A stretch of 6,179 bases of DNA from Phycisphaerales bacterium (GTDB lineage Bacteria; Planctomycetota; Phycisphaerae; Phycisphaerales; UBA1924). The notes beneath the pieces were generated by a model, which was not told where the DNA came from, did no database searches, and saw nothing but the letters and a program-made list of their open reading frames with translations. The DNA lies in NCBI GenBank assembly GCA_025453375.1, contig JALOQT010000064.1, positions 1-6,179 on the forward strand. Direction: 5' to 3'. Positions 1 through 6,165 of the stretch are shown here, one piece after another; within the stretch, counting starts at the first letter, position 1, and each line of letters begins with the position of its first letter. Position numbers and translations under genes: made by a program.

Positions 1-10
1 CGCGGCGGCG

Positions 11-52
11 AATGTTTGATGCGCCGTGGAAAATGTTTGATGCGCCGCGACA
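11..52. repeat. 21-bp tandem repeat, two copies
   Basis: Two adjacent 21-bp units at 11-31 and 32-52 share the 16-base string aatgtttgatgcgccg and differ only in the last five bases. A decayed third start (aatgc) follows at 53. The 21-bp period equals seven codons. Plus frame 1 is open from the window edge to a TGA at 109-111, and the minus strand is also open here, so the repeat could be the end of a coding tract cut off by the window. Neither reading gives a recognisable protein, so I treat it as a non-coding direct repeat. The left edge of the window may truncate a longer array. Confidence 0.6.
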
Positions 53-176
53 AATGCAGCGGTTTTGTCTGGCGAGTGTTCGGACTGACGGGGTTTGTCA
101 GGGCGATTTGATCGCTCAGACCCTCGAAATCACTTCAGAATCGCCCATCGCGGCATAAGGCCACACGAACCCGCTC

Positions 177-234
177 GATGCCCCAGTGCCCCAGTGCCTC
201 TTGCTGCCTCGATGCCTCAGTGCCTCGATGCCTC
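177..234. repeat. Octamer tandem array (GATGCCTC/AGTGCCTC)
   Basis: Seven consecutive units can be read: gatgcccc (177), agtgcccc (185), agtgcctc (193), a 10-base variant ttgctgcctc (201), gatgcctc (211), agtgcctc (219) and gatgcctc (227). The two main words alternate and differ by an AG/GA swap at the first two positions. The array ends five bases before the methyltransferase stop codon (239-241), so it lies in that gene's 3' flank. It has no T-run and no strong hairpin, so it does not look like an intrinsic terminator. It is best described as a low-complexity intergenic microsatellite of unknown role. Confidence 0.75.
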
Positions 235-238
235 CCCC

Positions 239-1039
239 TCACCGCCCGGCCCGCTTGGCCGTGCGGGCGAAGCTGGTTGGGTGGGCGATGTCCCAGATGG
301 GTGGGTGGGCCATCTGGGCGTGGTGCAGGTTGGCGAGGGTGGGGGAGGTGCGCAGCACGTCCTGGCGGACGTAGAGCAGGGCGTTTTGGCTGTACCACCA
401 GCTCACGTGCGGGTTGGTCCAGACGCGCGGGCGGATCGCGTCGATCGGGAGGTAGCCGTGCTTGGCGAAGAGCGCGGCCCACCAGCTGGGCCACTGCTCG
501 TTGACGTGGCCGGTGCCGCCCTGGCCGGGCACGGCGGCGCCGAAGTAGACCGCCGGGGCGAGTCTGGTGATGCTGGCGACGAAGGACTCGGCACTGGACG
601 GGGGCAGGTGCTCGGCGACTTCGAGGCTGATCGCCAGATCGAACGTGCGGTCGAGCGTGAACGGCTCAGTGAGCTGCACGGGCTTGAAGCGATCGGCGGG
701 GATCTGCAACTGATCGCGGCGGACGTAGTCGCCATCGAGGCCGAGATAGTCCGTGATCCCCGCGGCGGCGAAGGCGGCCAGCCACGTGCCGGTGCCGCAG
801 CCGACGTCGATGACGCTGCGGGGCTGCGCTGAGGCGGGGGAGGCGGGGCCGTGGGAGCCTGCGGTTGCGGGGAGGCCTGTCGGCGCGAGCAGGTCCAGGA
901 GCATCGGCGCCACGACCTCGGCACTGCGCCGGCTGTCGGCCAAAAAGCCCGCGAAAAACTCCGGCTGATAGGGCTGGGCCAGCCCGAGCTTGACCATCAC
1001 GCGGAGGAACTCTTTGCGGACTTTGGAGGTGGCGGGCAT
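239..1039 (-). CDS. Class I SAM-dependent methyltransferase
   Basis: This is a probable cytoplasmic enzyme of 266 residues that transfers a methyl group from S-adenosylmethionine; the acceptor is unknown. A Rossmann-type methyltransferase fold is indicated by motif I VIDVGCGTG at residues 76-84, an acidic residue after strand 2 in GLDG (100-103, D102), and motif II FDLAISLEVAEHLPP from 133. A later segment, PGQGGTGHVNEQWP (171-184), is conserved as I recall in a methyltransferase group common in planctomycetes. No signal peptide or membrane segment is seen. The frame stays open up to an ATG at 1231. I chose the ATG at 1039 (protein starts MPATSKVRKEF) because the extra 64 codons run through the inverted-repeat element at 1077-1210 and look non-coding. 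ATG at 997 is a further alternative. There is no clear ribosome binding site at any of these. The last 25 residues are odd, with a DNA-level repeat and a hairpin at 292-318. The gene lies 215 bp downstream of the SDR gene on the same strand. Family call is firm; substrate is not. Confidence 0.9.
   Translation of the reverse strand: MPATSKVRKEFLRVMVKLGLAQPYQPEFFAGFLADSRRSAEVVAPMLLDLLAPTGLPATAGSHGPASPASAQPRSVIDVGCGTGTWLAAFAAAGITDYLGLDGDYVRRDQLQIPADRFKPVQLTEPFTLDRTFDLAISLEVAEHLPPSSAESFVASITRLAPAVYFGAAVPGQGGTGHVNEQWPSWWAALFAKHGYLPIDAIRPRVWTNPHVSWWYSQNALLYVRQDVLRTSPTLANLHHAQMAHPPIWDIAHPTSFARTAKRAGR
292..318. repeat. Perfect 9-bp inverted repeat in the methyltransferase 3' end
   Basis: Positions 292-300 (cccagatgg) and 310-318 (ccatctggg) are perfect reverse complements around a 9-base loop gtgggtggg. 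The string tgggtgggc also occurs directly repeated at 278-286 and 302-310. This explains the repetitive peptide AHPPIWDIAHPT near the end of the methyltransferase. No T-tract follows on either strand, so it is not a classical rho-independent terminator. It lies about 50 bases inside the stop codon on the minus strand. Confidence 0.6.
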
Positions 1040-1076
1040 GCGGCCGATGATATCGATCCGCTCCGGCAAAGAGGCA

Positions 1077-1210
1077 ACCACAGGGGCGCAGGGTCTTGAG
1101 GGGACGATGGAGTCAGGGGAACTGGCCAAGGGCCAATCCATGCGCAGCAGCAGGTGTGACGCGGCATCCATGCGTCGAAGGCCGCCCTGTGCGCGCTGTG
1201 ACCCTGTGGT
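1077..1210. repeat. Inverted-repeat element, copy 1 (upstream of methyltransferase)
   Basis: The left arm at 1077-1093 (accacaggggcgcaggg) faces a right arm at 1185-1210. Read on the other strand, the right arm starts accacagggtcacag and ends cacaggg. The interior is 91 bp and includes gcaggtgtgacgc at 1150-1162. The left arm equals the left arm of copy 2 (3448-3472) exactly once one 8-base unit of that arm is removed. The element fills most of the space between the SDR stop (1255) and the preferred methyltransferase start (1039), which supports that start. No transposase is nearby, so it could be a non-autonomous mobile element (MITE-like) or an intergenic repeat family. Boundaries are approximate. 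Confidence 0.65.
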
Positions 1211-1254
1211 GATTGCTGAATCACGCCCCATCGAGCGTGTCGATCGGTGGCGGG

Positions 1255-2058
1255 TTATGGATATTCCTGCCGCGTCGGGCGGATCAGCAGGTCGGCGATG
1301 TGCACCGCCGGGGGCTGGGCGGCGACGAAGGCGACGGCGCGGGCGACGTCGGCGGGTTCCAGTGGTGGTCCAATGCGGTCCTTGACGCTGTTGAACCAGT
1401 CGTCGGCGTAGCCCGCGACGCCCTGGAACTCACTGACGACAAAGCCCGGGGCGATGAGCGTGACGCGGATGGCCTTAGGGCCAAGTTCGCGGCGCACGCC
1501 CTCGACCATGCCGTGCACGGCGAACTTCGTCCCGCCATACATGCTGGAAAACGGCGAGACATGCCGCCCGACGACCGAGCCGATGACGATCATGTCGCGC
1601 GGCGGGCCGGCCAGCCACGGGCCGCTCGCGCCGGTCTGGTCATCGGCATATCTCGCCAGGAGGCGTTTGCCAGCGGCGCGCATGAGTGCGGCGGCGCCGA
1701 GGACGTTGGTCCGGATCATCTCCTCCCACTGCACAGGGTCGGAGGAGATGACGCTGCCGGCCAGGCCGCGCCCGGCGTTGACGACGATCAGGTCCGCATC
1801 GCGCCCGAAGGTGCGCTTGGCGGTGTTGAGCATCGAATCGATGATGCCCTGCTCGGCGCAGTCACCAGCCAGCGGGATGCACGTGCCCGCGCCGGCGGCG
1901 GCGTTGATCTCTGCCGCGACGGCGGCGAGGCGATCAGCCCGTCGCGCATTGATCAGCACCTTGGCGCCATCGGCGGCCAGTTGCCTGGCAATGGCCAGGC
2001 CAATGCCCGCTGAGGCTCCGGTGACGATGGCGATGCGATCCTGCAGGGGCTTGTTCAT
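1255..2058 (-). CDS. SDR-family NAD(P)-dependent oxidoreductase
   Basis: This is a classical short-chain dehydrogenase/reductase of 267 residues, the usual size for the family, and probably cytosolic. The N-terminal Rossmann fold carries TGASAGIG at 13-20 for dinucleotide binding. NARR at 37-40 after strand 2 has the basic residues usually linked to NADP(H) preference. NAG is at 94-96, and the catalytic set is complete: N118, S161, Y174 and K178 (YGGTK), followed by the PG motif at 204-205. An extra hydrophilic Gly/Pro-rich stretch at about 139-153, before the strand leading to S161, is longer than in many members. The frame starts at the ATG at 2056-2058, nine residues before the first core strand, which is typical. 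There is no obvious ribosome binding site. It lies 66 bp downstream of the aminotransferase on the same strand, so co-transcription is possible. The substrate (carbonyl or alcohol) cannot be told from sequence. Confidence 0.93.
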   Translation of the reverse strand: MNKPLQDRIAIVTGASAGIGLAIARQLAADGAKVLINARRADRLAAVAAEINAAAGAGTCIPLAGDCAEQGIIDSMLNTAKRTFGRDADLIVVNAGRGLAGSVISSDPVQWEEMIRTNVLGAAALMRAAGKRLLARYADDQTGASGPWLAGPPRDMIVIGSVVGRHVSPFSSMYGGTKFAVHGMVEGVRRELGPKAIRVTLIAPGFVVSEFQGVAGYADDWFNSVKDRIGPPLEPADVARAVAFVAAQPPAVHIADLLIRPTRQEYP

Positions 2059-2124
2059 AGCCGTGACGGTACACCGCTTGGCGGGGGGGCGAGGAACGTG
2101 GGAGCGCTGAGGACCTTTGAAGGA

Positions 2125-3354
2125 TTACAACTGCGCCAGCTTCGCCAGGCCCTGGTCGATCGTCTCGCGGCGTTTGCAAAACGCCAGGCGGATCATCGAT
2201 GCGCCGAGTTCGGGGCGGACATAGAACGCAGTGGGGGGGATCGCCGCGATGCCGCGGTCGATCAGGGCCATGCAGCAGGCGACGTCGGGGGACTGACCCG
2301 GCGCGGGCGTGACGCCCAGTCGGCGTGAGAGCGCCTCGTGGCGGGCGTAGATGAAGTAGGTGCCGTCGGGCATGAATAGTTCGACATCCAGCCGGCGCAG
2401 GCCCTCGGCCAGGCGGTCGCGATTCTCCGCCAGCAGGGGCAGCAGTTCGGCGACGGCGTCATCCTCGCGGCGCAGAGCCTCGGCGGCGGCGTGCTGCAGG
2501 GGCGTTGCGATCGAGAAGGTCAGTTGCTGGTGAGCCGCGCGGGCCGCGGTGACGAGTGACGGCGAGCCGATGACCCAGCCGACTTTCCAGCCCGTGAGGC
2601 TGAAGGTCTTGCCGATGCTGCTGAGGGTCATCGTGCGATCGGCCATGCCCGGCAGCGAGGCGATGCTGATGTGCCTGGCCCCGCCGAAGACCAGGCGCTC
2701 GTAGACCTCATCACTGATGGCGATGACGTCATGCTCCACGCACAGCCGCGCGATCAGGGCCAGCTCGGCGGGGGTGAAGACCTTGCCCGTCGGGTTGTGC
2801 GGGGTGTTGAAGAGAATCGCCCGCGGTTTGCGGGCCATGGCGGCGCGCAGTTCGCCTTCGTCCAGCGCCATGTCGATGATCCGACCATTGTGCACCACGG
2901 GGCGCAGGGCGATGGGCACGGGCGTCGCGCTCGCCAGCGCCAGGCAGCCGCGATAGGAATCGAAGAACGGTTCGACGATGGCGACTTCGTCTCCTGGGTT
3001 GCAGAGGCCAAGCAGGGCCGCGGCGATGGCCTCGGTGCAGCCGCAGGTGATGCAGACTTGCGTGTCAGCATCGCAGGGCAGGCCGGTGTCGCGCGTGTAT
3101 CGCGCAGCGAGGCGCTGGCGCAGCACGGGCAAGCCAGGCAGAGGTGCGTATTGATTGCTGTGCTGGTCAATCGCGGCCTTCGCGGCGTCCTTGATCCACG
3201 ATGGCCCGTCAAAGTCAGGGAACCCCTGGCCGAGGTTGACCGCCCCACGCTCAACAGCGAGGCGCGACATCGTCGCAAAGATCGACGTGGCAAACGGACG
3301 CAAGCGAGCCGCGGTGTGAGGCATGGACGACGCGGCAGAAGTCTGGCCAGTCAT
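2125..3354 (-). CDS. PLP-dependent class I/II aminotransferase (KAT/methionine aminotransferase-like)
   Basis: This is a fold-type I aminotransferase of 409 residues that moves an amino group from an amino acid to a 2-oxo acid using pyridoxal phosphate in the cytosol. Substrate-side motif VNLGQGFPDFDGP at 39-51 is typical of the kynurenine/glutamine transaminase K and YbdL methionine aminotransferase group. PLP-binding features follow: GCTEAI at 105-110, EPFFDSY at 128-134 (aromatic stacking region), NTPHNPTG at 183-190 with N187, SDEVY at 214-218 with D215 and Y218, SSIGKTF at 245-251 with the Schiff-base lysine K249, and R389 in RLAF, the expected carboxylate-binding arginine. All key residues are present. 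ATG at 3354 gives a short extra leader; ATG at 3324 (MPHTAARLRPF) begins closer to where family members usually start and is equally plausible. The gene diverges from rnr across a 336-bp repeat-rich gap and precedes the SDR gene. DapC-like succinyldiaminopimelate aminotransferase is an alternative; exact substrate is uncertain. Confidence 0.93.
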   Translation of the reverse strand: MTGQTSAASSMPHTAARLRPFATSIFATMSRLAVERGAVNLGQGFPDFDGPSWIKDAAKAAIDQHSNQYAPLPGLPVLRQRLAARYTRDTGLPCDADTQVCITCGCTEAIAAALLGLCNPGDEVAIVEPFFDSYRGCLALASATPVPIALRPVVHNGRIIDMALDEGELRAAMARKPRAILFNTPHNPTGKVFTPAELALIARLCVEHDVIAISDEVYERLVFGGARHISIASLPGMADRTMTLSSIGKTFSLTGWKVGWVIGSPSLVTAARAAHQQLTFSIATPLQHAAAEALRREDDAVAELLPLLAENRDRLAEGLRRLDVELFMPDGTYFIYARHEALSRRLGVTPAPGQSPDVACCMALIDRGIAAIPPTAFYVRPELGASMIRLAFCKRRETIDQGLAKLAQL

Positions 3355-3440
3355 GCGTCGAGGTTAGCCTGACGCCTGCAAGGCCAAGAAGGCGGGAACT
3401 CCAGAGGCCCGGAGGACCCGGAGAAGAGAGAGTCAGAAAG

Positions 3441-3602
3441 AGATTGAACCACAGGGGCACAGAGGCGCAGGGGAAGGTAGGGAAGAGGCAGTTGTGTAGT
3501 GCGCGATTCGTGAGTGGTGCGTGTGCAGGGTGACGCAGGTATTGACATGTCCTTTCTCAGCATGCTCTCTTCCCTGCGCCCCTGTGTCCCTGTGGTGAAT
3601 CT
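3441..3602. repeat. Inverted-repeat element, copy 2 (upstream of rnr)
   Basis: The left arm at 3448-3472 and right arm at 3572-3596 pair over 25 bases with two mismatches. Adjacent agatt at 3441-3445 matches the complement of 3598-3602 after one gap. The arm is made of an 8-base CACAG-type period (accacagggg, cacagagg, cgcaggg). The interior is 99 bp and contains gcagggtgacgc at 3525-3536, collinear with gcaggtgtgacgc in copy 1. It lies inside the outer 26-bp inverted repeat. It is the second member of a dispersed repeat family in this window and has no coding capacity I can recognise. Confidence 0.75.
3494..3526. repeat. GTG/GCG-rich low-complexity tract
   Basis: Within the loop of copy 2, a run of short related words (tgtgtagtgcgcg, attcgtgagtggtgcgtgtgc) reads like degenerate tandem repeats of a GTGCG/GTGGT unit. 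It has no counterpart in the loop of copy 1, so it may be a separate insertion or expansion. I see no function. Confidence 0.35.
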
Positions 3603-3690
3603 ACCTCGGCATCTGCGACTCTCTCCGGGTCCTCCGGGCCTCTGGAGTCCTGCCGGATTTGTCAGCAGCCGCGTGGGCGTACCCTCCGCC

Positions 3691-6165
3691 ATGCCCGGTC
3701 CATTTACGCGTCGTTTGATCGATCACCTCAGCCATGAGACGTATGCGCCGTCGACGATCGCGCAGGTGATCGAGCAGCTCAACGTGCCGCCGGAGCAGCA
3801 GGATGATCTCAAGACCGATCTGGCCGATCTGGTCGCCCAGAATCGCCTGATCCTGCAGGGGCCCGAGGGGCGGCAACTGGTCATGCTGCCGGCGCTGCCC
3901 GATGAGATCACCGGCACATTCAAGAAGCACCCCAAGGGCTTTGGTTTCGTCAAGCCCGAGGGCCGGTTTCGCGAGGGGGATGTGTTCATCCCGCCGGATC
4001 GCGTCGCCGATGCGCTCAGCGGCGACACGGTCAAGGTCCGCGTGGTGCGCGGCATGCGCGCCGGGGAGAAGGACACGACCGGCGAGATCGTCGAGGTTGT
4101 CAGCCGTAAACGCAAGGCCTTCGCCGGCGAACTGCGCAAGCAGGGCCAGCAGTGGCTGGTCTATCCCGACGGCAAGGAGCTGCGCGACCCGGTCGTCGTC
4201 CGCGATCCGCAGGCCAAGAACGCCTATGAGGGTGTGAAGGTCATCGTCGAGATCACGGCGTATCCAGAGGGGGACTTCCTGCCCGAGGGCGTCATCACCA
4301 AGGTGCTGGGCGAGGCGGGGCGGCCGGATGTCGAGACGCAGGCGACGATCGAGGCCTTCAACCTGCCTGGCGAGTTTCCGCAGGCGTGCATCGATCAGGC
4401 GCGTGACGCCAGCGAGCGGTTTTTCGCCGACATCGAGAAGTGGAAGGCCGGCGCGCTGAAGTTTGAAGGCCGCGAGGACCTGACCAAGGAGTTCATCCTC
4501 ACCATCGACCCGCCCGACGCCAAGGACTACGACGATGCGATCAGCATCAAGCGGACCGACGACGGCGGGTGGGAGCTGGGCGTGCACATCGCCGACGTGG
4601 CCAACTTCATCCCGCCCGGCTCAGCGCTGGACGAGGAAGGCCGCAAGCGCGGCAACAGCGTCTATCTGCCTCGCCTGGTCATCCCGATGCTGCCGGAGGT
4701 GCTCAGCAACGGCATCTGCTCGTTGCAGGAAGCGGTGCCGCGGTTCTGCAAGAGCACGTTTCACAAGTACAACAACCGGGGTGAGATCGTCAAGGCCGGC
4801 GTGGCGCAGACGCTGATTCAGAGCCGCAAACGCCTGACGTACCTCGAAGCGCAGGCCCTGATCGATGGCGACTTCACCGAGGCACGCAAGCACGCCAAGA
4901 CCGAGCCGCGCTATACCGACGAACTCGTCGGCCTGCTGCGCGAGATGGACGCGCTGGCCAAGGCGATTCGCCACCGTCGCCGCGCCGCGGGGATGATCCA
5001 CCTGGAGCTGCCGCAGGTCGTGCTGGTGTATGACGAACTGGGCCGGGTCAAGGATGCCGAGCCGGAGGACAACGCCTTCACGCACACGCTCATCGAGATG
5101 TTCATGGTCGAGAGCAACGAGGTGCTGGCGCGGCTGTTTGCCCGGCTGAAAGTCCCGCTGCTGCGGCGCATCCACCCCGAGCCGGTGCCCGGCGATGTTG
5201 ACAATCTGCGCAACGCCTCGAAGGTGGCGGGGTTTGTCGTGCCGAAGAATCCGACGCGTCAGGACCTGCAGAAACTGCTCGATGGCACGCGCGGCACGCC
5301 CGCGGCGCCGGCGGTGCACTTTGCCGTGCTGCGGACGCTGACCAAGGCGGAGTATTCGCCCGCGCTGGTCGGGCACTATGCCCTGGCCAGCGAGGCCTAT
5401 GCCCACTTCACCAGCCCGATCCGTCGCTACCCGGACTTGACGGTACACCGTGCGCTGGCGGAGTATCTGCGCAACACCGACAACGGCAACAACCCGCCGC
5501 GCGATGATGAGGGCATGAAGCGCCTGGGCGAGAAACTCATGCGCAGCCGCAACTGCCCGCCGAGTGAGGACCTCGAAAAGATCGGCAAGGCCTGTAGCGT
5601 GACAGAGACCAACGCCTCAGACGCGGAAGACCATCTGCGGTCATTCCTCGTGCTGCAGTTGCTTGAGAACCACATCGGCGAGACCTTCCCCGCGCTGGTC
5701 ACGGGCGCGACGAACAACGGCGTCTTCGTGCGGCTGGACAAGTTCCTCAACGAAGGGATGGTCAAGACGGCGGACCTGCCCGTGGGCAAGGAAGGCCGCG
5801 TCGGTGCCTGGCGCATCGACCAGCGCAGCGGCGCACTGGTGAATATCGCCAGCGGGCGAAGCTTCAAGGCGGGCGACCGCGTGTCGGTGACGATCACGAA
5901 AGTCGACCTGGCCCTGCGTCAGTTGGACCTGGTCATCGCCGACAGCGAAGGCCGCGATCGGGCCAAGGCCAAGAAGGCCTACGACAGCAAGGGCCGGGCG
6001 ATGGGCGTCGACGACGACGGCAGCGTCAAGCCCGGCCTCGGCGGCGGCGCGCTGAACCTGGACTGGGACCAGATCAAGCACGGCAGCAAGAGCGGCGCCC
6101 AGGCCAGAAACCAACGCTCCAAAGGCCGCGATCGGGGCAAGACGGATCACCGGCGGGACAAGTGA
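3691..6165 (+). CDS. rnr: Ribonuclease R (3'-5' exoribonuclease, RNase II/RNB family)
   Basis: This is a processive hydrolytic 3'-5' exoribonuclease that degrades structured RNA, 824 residues against 813 for E. coli RNase R. Domain order is typical: an N-terminal winged-helix-like region (about 1-67), a first cold-shock/OB domain starting GTFKKHPKGFGFVKPEG (75-91), a second OB domain (about 139-215), the RNB catalytic domain, an S1 domain (about 661-749) and a Lys/Arg/Gly-rich tail (751-824). The catalytic motif TIDPPDAKDYDDA at 271-283 supplies D273, D279, D281 and D282, matching E. coli D272, D278, D280 and D281. Y325 matches the RNA-clamping tyrosine. HFTSPIRRYPDL is at 572-583. The frame is open back to an ATG at 3514, but those 59 codons translate repeat DNA, so I start at 3691 (MPGPFTRRLIDHL), where family homology begins. 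No ribosome binding site is visible. The gene is complete, and only 14 bases follow the stop, so any terminator or downstream partner is outside the window. Confidence 0.96.
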   Translation: MPGPFTRRLIDHLSHETYAPSTIAQVIEQLNVPPEQQDDLKTDLADLVAQNRLILQGPEGRQLVMLPALPDEITGTFKKHPKGFGFVKPEGRFREGDVFIPPDRVADALSGDTVKVRVVRGMRAGEKDTTGEIVEVVSRKRKAFAGELRKQGQQWLVYPDGKELRDPVVVRDPQAKNAYEGVKVIVEITAYPEGDFLPEGVITKVLGEAGRPDVETQATIEAFNLPGEFPQACIDQARDASERFFADIEKWKAGALKFEGREDLTKEFILTIDPPDAKDYDDAISIKRTDDGGWELGVHIADVANFIPPGSALDEEGRKRGNSVYLPRLVIPMLPEVLSNGICSLQEAVPRFCKSTFHKYNNRGEIVKAGVAQTLIQSRKRLTYLEAQALIDGDFTEARKHAKTEPRYTDELVGLLREMDALAKAIRHRRRAAGMIHLELPQVVLVYDELGRVKDAEPEDNAFTHTLIEMFMVESNEVLARLFARLKVPLLRRIHPEPVPGDVDNLRNASKVAGFVVPKNPTRQDLQKLLDGTRGTPAAPAVHFAVLRTLTKAEYSPALVGHYALASEAYAHFTSPIRRYPDLTVHRALAEYLRNTDNGNNPPRDDEGMKRLGEKLMRSRNCPPSEDLEKIGKACSVTETNASDAEDHLRSFLVLQLLENHIGETFPALVTGATNNGVFVRLDKFLNEGMVKTADLPVGKEGRVGAWRIDQRSGALVNIASGRSFKAGDRVSVTITKVDLALRQLDLVIADSEGRDRAKAKKAYDSKGRAMGVDDDGSVKPGLGGGALNLDWDQIKHGSKSGAQARNQRSKGRDRGKTDHRRDK

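Larger units (their letters stand above)
3398..3648. repeat. Outer perfect 26-bp inverted repeat in the divergent intergenic region
   Basis: The 26 bases at 3398-3423 (beginning actccagaggcccggagg) are an exact reverse complement of 3623-3648. Looser similarity continues outward (3391-3397 against 3649-3655) and inward (agagagtc at 3427-3434 against gactctct at 3617-3624). Each arm is itself built of GGCCCGGAGG/ACCCGGAG words. The arms enclose the second inverted-repeat element (3441-3602). The whole interval from about 3391 to 3655 is therefore a nested palindrome that could extrude as a cruciform or fold as a long RNA hairpin. It fills nearly all of the 336 bp between the aminotransferase and rnr starts, where I see no gene and no convincing sigma-70 promoter pair. 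Confidence 0.8.

Noticed and set aside
103..115. gcgat-ttg-atcgc hairpin as the methyltransferase terminator
   Set aside because: Five-bp stem with no poly-T tract and over 120 bases beyond the stop codon.
95..832. Long plus-strand open frame opposite the methyltransferase (245 codons)
   Set aside because: Its translation is Ala/Gly/Arg/Asp-rich with no recognisable domain, and it lies antisense to a gene with clear methyltransferase motifs. It is a GC-rich shadow frame.
1230..1244. Short palindrome atcga-gcgtg-tcgat downstream of the SDR stop as a terminator
   Set aside because: The stem is only 5 bp and no T-run follows on the minus strand.
1213..2013. Plus-strand open frame of 266 codons opposite the SDR gene
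   Set aside because: Antisense to an SDR with an intact catalytic tetrad; composition is typical of a shadow frame in high-GC DNA.
3542..3570. TTGACA at 3542-3547 as the -35 box of an rnr promoter
   Set aside because: At 17-bp spacing the -10 position is ctctct, and the nearest alternative (catgct at 3561) is only 13 bp away. The hexamer also lies in the loop motif region of the repeat element.
1077..3648. CRISPR array or IS element as an explanation for the repeats
   Set aside because: There are no regularly spaced identical repeats with unique spacers, no cas gene and no transposase. The copies are inverted pairs upstream of genes.
3601..4587. Minus-strand open frame of 328 codons opposite rnr
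   Set aside because: Overlaps the RNase R OB domains and start of the RNB domain; no recognisable motifs, so treated as a mirror frame of conserved coding sequence.
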